Below are positions 36,173 to 47,340 of a stretch of 64,000 bases of DNA, one piece after another (the first letter of the stretch is position 1; each line of letters opens with the position of its first letter). Source of the DNA: Atherinomorus stipes (taxonomy: Eukaryota > Chordata > Actinopteri > Atheriniformes > Atherinidae); the NCBI GenBank assembly GCA_023101725.1, contig JALJCO010003044.1, positions 1-64,000 of the forward strand. The letters are read 5' to 3'. The notes under the pieces were generated by a model, which worked only from the letters and a program-made list of their open reading frames with translations, did no database searches and was not told where the DNA came from. Position numbers and translations under genes: made by a program.

Positions 36173-38704
36173 AATTTTTAATTGAAAGCAAAATGTATGG
36201 GCTGTCCTCATCTACTGTATATTATACAAACCACAAGTACAGAGAAAAATCATTTCGCAGCTCTAAAATGCTGTGTTCGGTGATTTGTTTACATTAATAA
36301 CAAAGAACAACACAGTCTCGCTGTGAGAGCCAGATACCAACCTGCAGGGGGAACATTTCTGATTCTGTAGGAAGCGGCACAAAGTGACAACTCAACCATC
36401 CAAATATTTCTACTTGCATGTAGACTAGATTAAATAGATCAACTCACCTGGAAAATTGCTTTCAGAACATGATAATGTAAGCATGTTCTTGGTGTCGTCG
36501 GCGTATGTATGCGTTTTTAATCTTGCATTAATTGTTGCACAGAGGAAGCTAGCATAGAGTCTGAAGCATTTTGCTACTCTATCAATTGTACTGTTAAAAA
36601 AAGTTAAAAGAAATTAAACAAAACAATACAAACAAACAAACAAAACCACATTAATATTTATGGCAGCTGGAGTGCCAGAAATATACTGTAAAATAACAGA
36701 CCTGTGTCACAAAAATACAGTCATTTTCCATTATAAAAAAATGCAGTTTATACCTTTACTTTTACATGGGATCCTTTTTATTTCATTTTGGTATTTTAAT
36801 TTTAATGAAAAATATCGACATGTGTAATAACAATTAAATTACCTGTATACAGAAAAAACACTGCTGAAATACAGAAAAGCAGGCCTATAATATACAGTAT
36901 CCATTGTTATTTGTTCTGCTTGATCTAATTTTGCAGAAAATTCTTGTATTTGATCAGTGGTTAATGCAAAATGCACATATCATATTATCATATCATACTA
37001 TGTCATTTTCCGATTAACACCAACAGATTTCCTGCCTCATTGGTGAACCTGCGAAGTATTTTCTCAGTGCTGTAAAACCTGGCTCTGTCTGACCTCACTC
37101 TAGTATTAATGGTGGGGGTCCTTGAGGGGCAATTTAAGGGAAAACTCATTGTTAGATTCCAGTAAGTTTATTTGCAACTGATTTAGCAAATGTTGCTAAA
37201 CAGCTCAGATTACAGGGCAAAATGACCTGAAAACTACAAAACCATGATATAAATCTGATCATTTTATCTAAAGCTTAGAAAATTAACCTGATTCTCTGAG
37301 CTTTTAGTTTGACTGAAGTGAAAGAGGTTTTGTTCGTGGTTCCAGTAAGCTTTTAAATGAGCCAATAAGAACAAAACCAGCACACTGGTTTAAATCAACT
37401 AAATGGAACAGTTAATGTTATCAGTTACACCTGCGCTTTCCAACGATGTTCACAATGAAAGAGGTCATTATTTAGATTTCACATTTCTTTGACCTGTGCT
37501 GTTACTGTATAACACATTATAATACACCTGCAGTCTTGGTAGTTTTCAGCAAATATGCAGGTGACAGTTTTTTCATAAACTGTAATTACTAAAAATATTT
37601 GCTTTTCTTGATGTGTTTTAGCAAAACTATGCAGGTTTTTTGTCCCAACGTGCATTGCTTATGGTAAAATGTGATGGTATCACAGCCAAGCACTTTCAGA
37701 TGGTGCACACTAGAATTACATCCAAATGGGTGTGGGGTTTTCCGGTCTTATCCGTCTTTTCCGCGCTTTTTTTTTTTCCCTAAAGGAAAACCAAATACTG
37801 ATTGCAAAGCCAGTTGAGGTCATTAGATAACAAGAGTTCCTCTCATTCTAGTCAACTTTTTCATTATTCTTACAGTTTAAAGTTGCCCTCTCTGCAGGAT
37901 CTTGCAGCTGAGTGTGTGAGGCTGGGCCTGAAAGCAAAGCAGGAGTCTGGTAACAATATCAAACAGCCATCAAGCTGCAAAGGAGCCTTTTGTTCCCTGT
38001 ACGGGCGTGACTGTGTTGGCCTGCTCTCCAATCGCCATGCTACCATAATGGAACCTTTTCACCGATAGCCAATGCCTTGTGAGGCGCATGCAGGGGATCG
38101 GGCACATGGGTGACATCATCAAAGCTCTGTGTGCATTTTTGTTCCTTTCTGAAAATAAATTTGACCGCACATGCTGGTTATTTCACTGCCGAACAGCGGA
38201 GCTCCTGGCTGTTTTGTTTTGGGTGGTTCTCAGTATTGCCTGCCAGCAGAATCCACATTACACACGAAAGGCCACAGGTTTCCAGCCAATTCAGGGCGCC
38301 ACTGGGTTCCCAGCTCAGTAACAAGAACCAAATGCTTATGAGATGCCCTTGCTCTTGATAAGATTCCACTTGAATATGCATCGGGTATCGATTGATCGGC
38401 CATTTGTCGTCGGACAAAGGCGGGGAGGACAGTAGATAGCCTTTCTTGAAAGTTATGCACAGAGTATCTGTGAGGCATTACACTCATGACAACCTTCACA
38501 TCCCCACATTTCCATAAATATCTTCTCTAAAACTGCTGCTTTAGTTTTAAAGGTTCCAAAGTTTTTTCTCTGAATGATTTTTCAGTTGTAAAAAATAAAT
38601 AAAGAGAAATGAATAATGTTTACAAGCTTAAATAAAACGGTTATGGTTGCTTTGCATGTTTTACACTTCTAGTTAACACTCCCTGTGCAGTTTATTCAGA
38701 TGTA

Positions 38705-38752
<48 letters not shown>

Positions 38753-40660
38753 GGGGGAAAAAAGAAACCTTGTTTAAGAGAGTAAGTCTGATTTTCTTTG
38801 AAGCATATGAAATTCTGGAAGTACATCGAGTGCCATTCAGACTGGAAAGAGAGCAGCTACAGGAAGAGTGTGGTGACTGGAGCTTTCTCCAATCATTTGA
38901 AATAACCTGTCATTGTACTTTGTCGGCTTAGAACTGAGCAGGAGCAGCTCTGACGGTGTGAAAGGAACACTCGGGAAATGTGGGTCAGTCCAGCTCACTG
39001 AACATCACTATGACGGTCCAAGAAACAAATCCAAAAAGAACAACACTTTGCAAGAAGCTGAAATGGATACAGACAAAGCACAACCAACATGCTTCATAAA
39101 GTTCCTTAAGAAAACATGGCTTTGACCTTTCCTGTAGAAGAATTTCCTAAATGTCAGAACCGGGTTTTACCTGCTGCACTCTTCAGATCTGATGTAAACA
39201 GCATCTGCAGCTAAATGTTTTACATGATGAAATTTTATTCATTGTAAAAGTTGTATATCAGGTAAAATATTTACGAAGAAAGAATTTTTTACCTATGTGC
39301 ATTTTTAATTAATAAACAAAACGCTCACCAGTCACTTTATTAGACACACCGATTCAATTGTTTGTTAATACTAACAGCTAATCAGTTAATTACAGCTTAA
39401 TACAGGCAGATTTTGGTGGAAAAACTTGAAAGCATTGATCCATCCTGCTCTGCATCAACAGTTCGGGCTGCTGGTGGTGTACTGGTGTGGGGGATATTTT
39501 TCTTGAGACACTTTGAGTCCCTCGGGGCCGACTGATTTCAGCATATGACAACTGATGCTTCCCTTCTGAGTTGCAGATATCACTACAAAAAAATGCTTTC
39601 ATCTCCTTCTGGTTGGTTTCAGGCAGCAACAACAGTTGGTTCAAGTTAGGGAAAAAAAAAACTTCCTTCGGTATAAAATATATTGTTTCAAACTTGCCGA
39701 TGTTCAGTGTTTCCTCAACTGTACACAGGCCTAGATGTGGCGCTGTGCAACAGCTGAATTCATAGCGCCATGCCAACAAAATGAAGCCAATAACATTGTT
39801 TTATGGGGTCAACGTGATTTTTTAAATTGAACTCACGCTGTTACCCGAAGCGGCGGTAGTAAGTGCCTTGTATATGAATGCATCATGCAGAGAACGGTGC
39901 AGGTAAACTTGAGATTATCATCCGAGAAGCTTTACACGTGTTGAACGGAGTCCGGAGAGGAAAGCTAGCAGCTGAAAGTTGCTTCAAACTTTACAAGTTA
40001 ACATAAACGCGATGCTGGCGCTACAAAGGCTGAAGAAATTGACATCGGTTAGCTTAAACAGTGTAGGTTTATCATCCACGTACAGTGTGTGATGAGCCCC
40101 CCCACCCCCCCCCCCCACCTTTATATTTATGGGTCAGAGATTCCGGGTGAGAAGGTTCACAGGACGAGATGAAGATGAGGTAGACTCAGTTTTACGTTAA
40201 AGATGATGCTGCACACAGCTGTTCATCTTCACCCTTCTGGAAACCCAGACAACCAGCATCTCTGTCAGGCTGAAGCCGCATGTTGTTGTTCTCCGCTGGT
40301 TAGAGTGCGCACCTGTGTGTGCACGTGTTAGCATGTGCGGCATCGGCAGGAAGCTCTGCTGTGTGCAGGTGGCTACAGAAATGAGGAGCTGTGGTGTAAA
40401 CCAGATAAAGTGGCCTCAGGCTGCATCTTGTGGTTGGTCAGTGAAGCCGTTCATATCTCAGCTTTGCTTTCATTTGTTAGATGCAAGAGTATATATGTCA
40501 TCACGTGATAATTCTCCATCTAGAAAATGTATTTTGGCATGAACGCTGAACAGAAGCCAGAATTTAAAATATTAAATCTCAAACCAAATCACAATATTGG
40601 TCAGAAAAATGACAGTGACAATTTGTTTTCCCCTCATATTGTACAGGCTGAGATTTGACA
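36173..40660. other. Mostly unique DNA
   Basis: No gene was recognised. The section 36650-36900 is rich in TACTGTA-like motifs seen in degraded fish transposons. 37830-38450 is a non-repeated block of balanced composition, discussed as a possible conserved element. A C-run lies at 40099-40119. Confidence 0.35.
38706..38748. repeat. CA microsatellite
   Basis: About 21 CA units without interruption. Confidence 0.98.
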
Positions 40661-40733
40661 TCATCCTACATATATGACATTATCCCACCTTTATGACATC
40701 ATCCCACATATATGACAGCATCCCACATAAGTG
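40661..40733. repeat. 19-bp tandem repeat, about four units
   Basis: Units of the form (T/G)CATCCCACATATATGACA begin at 40661, 40680, 40699 and 40718, with the last incomplete. Confidence 0.85.
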
Positions 40734-41521
40734 GAAACTAAAAAGCTGGTGGAACACAGAGCAAATGAACTGAGACAAGTGGTGAATCTTAACTGGTATT
40801 CTTGTTTTAACAAAGTTGTTCTTAAGTCTGTAGCTGGTAGAGTAACAGTGTTACTGGTCATGACTGAAGGTATATTTCAATAGACATTGCCTTTAGTTTA
40901 AAAAAATATTTTATTTCTTCCAAGCTCATCTTTATTCTGTTGTGTGGTTAAGTAAATTAAAGATATGGTCTTTAAAAAGTCTAAGGTGTTGAAATTTACC
41001 TCAGAATCCTCCTCCCGCAGTTTCATAACGCCACCGCAATTTAAAAAAAAAAAAAAAAAAAAAGAAAGAGAAAACACTGATGTTGTATTATGGAAGTCAG
41101 TATTGCATTCACCTGAAAAAAATAAAATTGTTCTGTTTTTCTGAATACACGAGAGAATTTTTATATGACAAAAATACATATAAAACTTTCTGTTTTTCTA
41201 AAACATATTTTAACATGACTTTTAACATGAGGAAATCAGTATTGAGTTAGTGTAAGTATAGTATACAGTAACATTTCCCCAAAATTAAATACAAGCTTAA
41301 GACATTTCTAAATAGTCCAAGATTTAATACTGTCATGCATTTTTCAGTGAATTAGATTATACTTCATTTACTGTACAAAACAAACAAACAAACTAAATTT
41401 TGAAGTAAAGAATTCTTGAGCAAAGGCAAATCGACACATTTTCACATGCAAACATCTTATAGACATATAAGATTTACACAAAAAATATTGAATGTGAAAA
41501 CATCTTAATAATGAATTTATA

Positions 41522-43213
41522 CACTGTAAATTATAATATTGGCTTTAATAGAATCTATTAGTAGATAGAACTTAATTTTAAGTTAGTTGTTGGTGATACT
41601 TATTTTAAATAAGTTGTAAGAACTTTTGAGGGCAACATGTTAGATAACTTAATTTACTTAAGTTGAATCAGCTTAATTGAAATGCGTACAGGGAAATTAG
41701 GGATGGTGAGGGAGCAGTTTCCTAAAAATGAATTCAATTTTTTTAAAAATAAATTGGTGATAATTCACAAAAGAGGGAAATAAAAATGGTGGTGGGAGGG
41801 GTTGGGTTTCAATTAAATTTTTAAAAAAAAAAAAAAATGATAATTATTAAAAATGAAAAATAGAGAAAGGTGAAATGGTTTAATGATAAAAGGAAAAAAT
41901 TTAAAAATTATAAAAATCCCATCCCGCAGACTTCAAGTTGGGGAGGAAGGAAAAATAAATATTTTGTGTTTTAGGGTTGTTGCTGCACCTGATGAGGAAA
42001 GAAAAGAAGGAAAATAAAAAGTAAAGTAAAATTCGTATGGAAGGAGCCTCTCAACAAAAAGGAAGGAAAAAGTGGGGGGTGATGCCGGGAGAGACGGAAG
42101 AAAAACAAAAACCCCTCAGGATCAACTTCTGGAGTGTGGATGTCATTTCTTGATCTTGTATTCCACTTTTATCGGCACCAGTTCCTGACTGATGTGGTGA
42201 TGCAGCTGCTGATACGAAGGCGCAGTCATACGATGTTATCCGTGGTCACGTTTTATGAAATCGTGGTGACACATAATTAACATGTGGGAACGAGATAACC
42301 GAGTCGTAGTGTTGCAAATGTGTGGAAATGACATAAACAGCTCGTGGCCAGTCGGTAATACATAAAGAACTCAAAGTATCTGTATAATGTCCAAAATGAA
42401 TTCAGCTTGCTGAGTTTGGATTTCGGGATTTTTCATTTATGTGACTGATAAAACTTCCCCCATCACTCCGATTTCACAGTTAATGCTTGTAAATGATCAT
42501 ATTCATCATAATTAAGAAGGAATAACTGGATTTTAATCCCCCTACGTCACGCCTGATGGCGAGTAATTGTGTAAAAAATGTTTCCATTACATTTATGCGA
42601 AAAACTGCTTTATTGAAACGTCTGGATTTACGCCTCATGAAAGCGTAAATGCTTTTTTGCGATATTTGAGTTTTTTTGGAAATGTAGGTGTTTCCATTAG
42701 TGGTTTTAATAGCGATATTTAGGTTTTGCGCAATTCCAGGTGTAATGGAAACCCAGCTAGTGTCATGTGGCTGCTCTCAATCTTATTTGTTTACACCTGT
42801 ATTTAACACCTACTATCCAGCAGCTGATGCACCACGGCAGAAACGTCTGTGGTCTGACATTACTTGTAGCTAAAATCCACGTGGACTAAGTTCTAGCTAC
42901 AAAGTGAGAACAATTTTGAGTTCATCAACTACTTTAAGTAAAATGAACTTGAAGTCATCATGTTGGTAAAAAATAAAAGGAAGACAGTATGAAACATCTC
43001 ATTTAATTTATGTAAAATTAATCACATCAAGTTTCTTCCCCAGCATCATTCACTTACAGCCTAATCCAATTTATTAAGTTCAGAAAGGTTCGACAAACTT
43101 AAACCATTTTAGTTTATTCTACTTAATCACTCCTATTACTAAATACTTAATTTTTTGAGGCAGAAAGTTTGCATATTGTTTTAAGTAAAGCCCACTCATT
43201 GGAATTTACAGTG
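41522..43213. mobile_element. CACTG-ended DNA element, about 1.7 kb
   Basis: The left end CACTGTAAATT and the right end in reverse CACTGTAAATTCC are flanked by TA on both sides. Subterminal sequence on both sides is rich in ACTTAATTTT and TTTAAGTT motifs. CACTG termini with such content are usual for non-autonomous EnSpm/CACTA-like fish elements, though that superfamily makes 3-bp duplications and only TA is shared here. No transposase frame exists. A smaller MITE lies inside at about 42579-42753. Confidence 0.5.
42579..42753. mobile_element. Small MITE with GTTTCCATTACA ends
   Basis: The left end TGTTTCCATTACATTTATGCG is mirrored at the right by GGTTTCCATTACACC and GCGCAAAACC in reverse. 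It is about 175 bp, inside the CACTG element. Confidence 0.55.
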
Positions 43214-43479
43214 TAGGACAAATAATGTTGGTCGGGAAATGCAAAAATTAAATGTAAAAAGATTTTACAGTGTGCCTTCAAATCAAATATGATTTAGAAT
43301 TAATTTAGCAAAATCAGCTACAGTAAATACCTAATTTATGTTACAATCTTTCTGCAAATTAGGTTCTGACCACTGCAGAATGTCCCAGGTGTGAAGGACT
43401 GAAAACTTATTTCTATTTATAATAATTTCTAATTTGTTGTAAATTGTTAATGGATAGACATATTTCTCTTGACTACAAA

Positions 43480-43960
43480 TAACAATAAGTTACAAAAGAC
43501 AGGAAGTTGCTGTGGTACAGATGTTAATGTGTTTGTAATTGATGGCAAGGAATTTTCAATCAATTTCCATCACCACCAACAAGCTTTTGCCTCCAATAGT
43601 ATTTTTGATCGTTCCACCACATTACTGGTCAGAAGACTTTCCTCCTTTCACTCTCGTTTCCAGTTCCCACCACTGATTCTGGAAGGGATTTAGATCTGGG
43701 CTGCCCCACTCCAAATATGTTGATTTGTTTTGTTATTACTTCATAGTCACTTTGTTTCCAATCATTATCTTGTTGAAAGATGCAGCGCTTCTGAGGGCCA
43801 ACCCCCCCCCCTTAGCTGATGTTTTCCTCCAGAGTTATTATGCAGTCTCTTATCCAAGGATCACTCAGAGTCCAGTGATTACCAGTATGGCCATTTTGAT
43901 GAATCTGAGCAGCTCTGGTACTGACATCTTAAGTCAGCCAAATGAGAGATGCTAAAATGG
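43480..43960 (-). pseudogene. Tc1-like transposase remnant
   Basis: The minus strand encodes RCIFQQDNDWKQSDYE, where FQQDND carries the second catalytic Asp of Tc1 transposases. After a frameshift it encodes LEWGSPDLNPFQNQWWELE, then TRVK, where WWELE carries the third acidic residue (DD34E). These motifs are in the right order and spacing. The N-terminal DNA-binding domain and the first Asp are not found, and stops interrupt the rest. The plus-strand frames at 43469-43955 are shadows. Tc1 elements insert at TA and are abundant in fish. Confidence 0.8.
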
Positions 43961-44039
43961 GAGAAATGTGCTTGTGTTTATGTGTGCCATGTTAAAAGAT
44001 ACACAGTAGCATTTTGTACCATCTGAAGGTGAGACAATA

Positions 44040-44218
44040 CACTGCAAAAACTCAAATCTTACAAAATATATTTTTCTAATTTATTGTCAAAACATCTCAT
44101 CATACTCAAAATAAGACAAAATTACCTAAAGAGAAACATGTCAGTGAGATATAAAAGATTGTTTTAAGGCAATGCATCTTAGAAAAATATACTTGTTAAG
44201 ATTTGCGTTTTTGCAGTG
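44040..44218. mobile_element. Small CACTGCAAAAA-ended MITE
   Basis: The left arm CACTGCAAAAACTCAAATC, then TATATTTTTCTAA, is mirrored by the right arm in reverse (CACTGCAAAAACGCAAATC, then TATATTTTTCTAA). TA flanks both sides. It is 179 bp with arms of about 45 bases. Confidence 0.75.
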
Positions 44219-44501
44219 TAGAAGACCCATTAACGCGTTCCCTTCACCCCACAATACGATGCATTACAGTAATCCAGCTGAATGGTCAAACCTCAGTACG
44301 ACAGGTTTCATGTTGACTTGCTGCCTTCAGTGAAAATATGCTGGAATACCCACTACTGTATTTTCCATTTTAAGCCCTAGGTTTCTGATGAGCACTGAGC
44401 CACTCAACTCGGATCTGCATGAGAGGACAGAGTAGTGCCAACAAAAATGATTAATTCAGTTTTTCTTCACGGGAATTTAAAAGTTTAGGAGTCATCTTGC
44501 C

Positions 44502-44708
44502 AGTGATCACCAATCCCGGTCCCTCAAGGACCGGTATCCTGCTGGTTTTCCAGGTCTCCCTGCTGCAGCACACCAGAGTCAGACTCAGACAAGCTCTGGA
44601 CAACTCTGCTAATTAGTCAATGATTTCAATCAGGTGTGTTGCAGCAGTGAGACATGGAATACCTGCAGGATACCGGTCCTTGAGGACCAGGATTGGGGAT
44701 CCCTGATC
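44502..44708. mobile_element. Palindromic MITE with AGGACCGGTATCCTG arms
   Basis: The left arm CCAATCCCGGTCCCTCAAGG, then ACCGGTATCCTGCTGG, is mirrored at 44650-44708. The centre contains an AATTAGT/AATCAGG stem. Ends with CCAATCCTGGTCCT are common in vertebrate hAT-like MITEs, so a hAT origin is inferred. No clear 8-bp duplication was found. Confidence 0.6.
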
Positions 44709-45086
44709 TATGCCTTTAACATCTAAGCAGTCGACTAGTCAGGCCAATCAAAATTGATCAATCAATTAGTTGTGATATCATTATGATGCCATCAGTAATG
44801 AAATTAAGAATACTTGGGGAATGGGGAATTGTAAAACATATGTGAAATCTTATTCATATAATGTGTGTGTTTTATTAATCAGTGTTATTTTCCTTTTTTT
44901 TCACCCTGGTCTTTTGCTCCTGAAGCAACATTTCTATAATGGTTTAGTAATACTATTTAACATTAAAACTTGTGCAATATACCTTTAAGGCCATGCATCT
45001 TATTTCAAGAAACCTTAACAAGAAAATCTTGCTTGTTCCATTGGCAGATTTTTTCTTTTTTTTTTTTGCTTATTACAAGCCATTGT

Positions 45087-45745
45087 AATGGTGATTGGCT
45101 CCCACACACACTTTCCTCCTCAACTCTCATTCTCTGTCAGGCCTCTACTCTTGCATTTAACTACTGCTCACATCTTAATAGTGCACCAAAAATAAGCTTA
45201 ATTGTTGCAGATTTAATGACGTGTGGAACGCAATGTGTAAGAAGAACCAGGCAGATCGGATCTTCTTACACATTGCGTTCCACACGCCATTCCGACATTC
45301 CTCCCACTCCGCCATGGGTCCCCGATTGTCGAAATGGCAAAGGTCTCATTATTCCGACAATTTTTTCATTCTATGGTCGAAATGACAGTATTTAAAAAAA
45401 GAAGAAAACATCCCATCATTCCAACAATTCTTTATAAGCCTCCCCCTCCCCCCGGCATTCAGATTTTTACGTGCATTTACAGGAGACAGACTCCACAACC
45501 TCGCAAACCAACTTAATGATCTGTTATCAAAATCTCCTGAAACAGGAAATATAATATGCTTCCACATATTAATGTAACTTGGCTGGTCTGAAACATGTTA
45601 GATTCATGTCTGAACCTCAGTGATCACTGACTGGAAGCAGATATACAGTCAGTTATTGGAACGAAGTCTCCACAGAGCCGTGCATCTTCATGTCCACTGG
45701 CATCATATGCAACATTAATAACTGCAATTACAGATATCAATGACG
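45087..45745. repeat. Rearranged copy of the 54.5-kb element
   Basis: 45262-45745 matches 54960-55360 directly (shared AAGCCTCCCCCTCC, GGAACGAAGTCTCCACAGAG, GGCATCATATGCAACATTA). But 45087-45245 is the reverse complement of about 54780-54940. At the junction are perfect 26-bp inverted arms, 45220-45245 and 45261-45286. Confidence 0.75.
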
Positions 45746-46079
45746 ACGCTGCAGGTCAAAACAATACCCCTCTGTAAAAATTGCTGGGTTTTTTTCTTTG
45801 GAGATTTGACATATGCAGTAATGCCCACAACATAAATTAGTTTTTACTGCTACGTCATCACTCCTTTGAAATTTAAATAAATAAGAAAAGGACTGTGAAC
45901 GAGCACAACAAGACACGTTTTACAGCCTAATCAGTGATATAGAAAAATGAAAGTTGATGATCCTGTTGTTATCTTATGCCAAATGAAAAATGTAATTTAT
46001 TTAATTAGATGTTATGGCTCTTTCTCCGGAATTGGAAAAGACGCAAAGAGATTATGAATCAATAAGGGAAAAAAACAAA

Positions 46080-46167
46080 ACATGATTCGACTATTTGTCG
46101 ACGAATGGCGTGATCTGACGAATCAAGTTCGACTGTGAAAAATTCTTTGTTGGGGACACCCCTAGTT
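46080..46167 (-). repeat. Possible hAT-like terminal fragment
   Basis: The minus strand reads GGGGTGTCCCCAACAAAG and then GATTCGTCAG and GTCGACAAATAGTCGAATC, similar to terminal regions of some fish hAT-like elements. No partner end was found with confidence. Confidence 0.3.
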
Positions 46168-46443
46168 GGACCTAAGAATGGTAAGGGCAATTGATGAGAT
46201 GCTTGATAAACTGTATCACAGCAAAAATTCAGGGGGACAACACATAGAAAAATGTTATTTCAACAGCTTTGCCTCATTTAAATATATATACTTTGAAGGA
46301 GAGTTGAAATGAAGGAAGTGTGTCAGGAATTATTCTGTAAGAACCATCTGAATGGTTTAACCAACCTGATCTCACAAAAATACGTGAAATGAGCACGAAC
46401 GGTTTTACTCATATACGTGTCCCCGACACGTAACTGCTTCAAA

Positions 46444-46618
46444 TTACGTGTCACTGACACGTAAAGCTGCGCAATGTTAAGTCAATGGGGATGCTTTTCG
46501 TGTCCCCAGACACGAATTTTTCAGCTTAAATTACGTGTCACTGACACGTGAAGCTGCGCAATGTTAAGTCAATGGGGATGCTTTTCGTGTCCCCAGACAC
46601 GAATTTTTCAGCTTCAAA
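46444..46618. repeat. 87-88-bp tandem duplication in the left arm
   Basis: Unit 1 is 46444-46530 and unit 2 is 46531-46618, each beginning TTACGTGTCACTGACACGT. The right arm has one unit. Confidence 0.9.
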
Positions 46619-46936
46619 TTACGTGCTGATGACACGTAAAACTGTGCAACGTAAAATCAACAAGTCCTCCAAAAAAATCACACCCATATTAGGTCGTTTG
46701 TGCATAAAAATACGGACTATATTACGTTTTCAACATCCACTCATTTTATATATGCAATCCACAGTTTTTCTCATTTTGACGGAGCCTAAATCCTTTTTTG
46801 GTTTTTGGCTTTATGCTGCCTGGAGAGGCCTGGAATCGATCTCCACAACTTCTGCATGACAGACGCCTGCTCTGTGTCCTACTCTATACTTCGAGGCTGC
46901 TGTCATGCAACTTGGCTCATCACGTTTGCAAAGCTG

Positions 46937-47075
46937 AATGACAGCGCATGAAATAATTGAGATGATGCTGCGGAATAAGTGCCTGTAACAGTTGCATGAC
47001 AGCAGACTGCATGACTGCAACTGTTACAGGCATTTATTCCGCAGCATCATCTCAATTATTTCATGCGCTGTCATT
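46937..47075. repeat. 60-bp-arm hairpin inside the palindromic element
   Basis: Arms 46937-46996 and 47016-47075 pair with a single mismatch (AAGTGCC against AAATGCC), around a 19-base loop. This is more perfect than the outer arms. Confidence 0.9.
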
Positions 47076-47340
47076 AGATGCACAAACGACCTAATATGGG
47101 TGTGATTTTTTTGGAGGACTTGTTGATTTTACGTTGCACAGTTTTACGTGTCATCAGCACGTAATTTGAAGCTGAAAAATTCGTGTCTGGGGACACGAAG
47201 CATCCCCATTGACTTAACATTGCGCAGCTTTACGTGTCAGTGACACGTAATTTGAAGCAGTTACGTGTCGGGGACACGTATATGAGTAAAACCGTTCGTG
47301 CTCATTTCACGTATTTTTGTGACCATCTGGATGGTTTAAC

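Larger units (their letters stand above)
46362..47321. mobile_element. 960-bp palindromic element with nested hairpin
   Basis: The outer arms are 46373-46705 and 47079-47321. They pair almost completely except that the left arm has an extra 87-88-bp tandem unit. They are studded with small dyads such as ACGTGTCACTGACACGT, ACGTGTCCCCGACACGT and CGTGTCCCCAGACACG. The centre (46706-47078) holds a second palindrome, 46937-47075. Flanks 46343-46361 and 47322-47340 are near-identical 19-bp copies. No frame resembles a protein; the frames seen are by-products of the symmetry. It probably moves, if at all, by another element's enzyme. Confidence 0.85.
46343..47340. repeat. 19-bp flanking direct repeats
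   Basis: ACCATCTGAATGGTTTAAC (46343-46361) and ACCATCTGGATGGTTTAAC (47322-47340) differ at one base and bracket the palindromic element. This is a candidate target-site duplication of unusual length. Confidence 0.75.

Noticed and set aside
38706..38748. Functional Z-DNA element
   Set aside because: A plain CA microsatellite; nothing beyond the repeat itself supports a function.
46548..47020. Frames of 103 and 69 codons
   Set aside because: They lie in the arms and core of the palindromic element and are by-products of its sequence.
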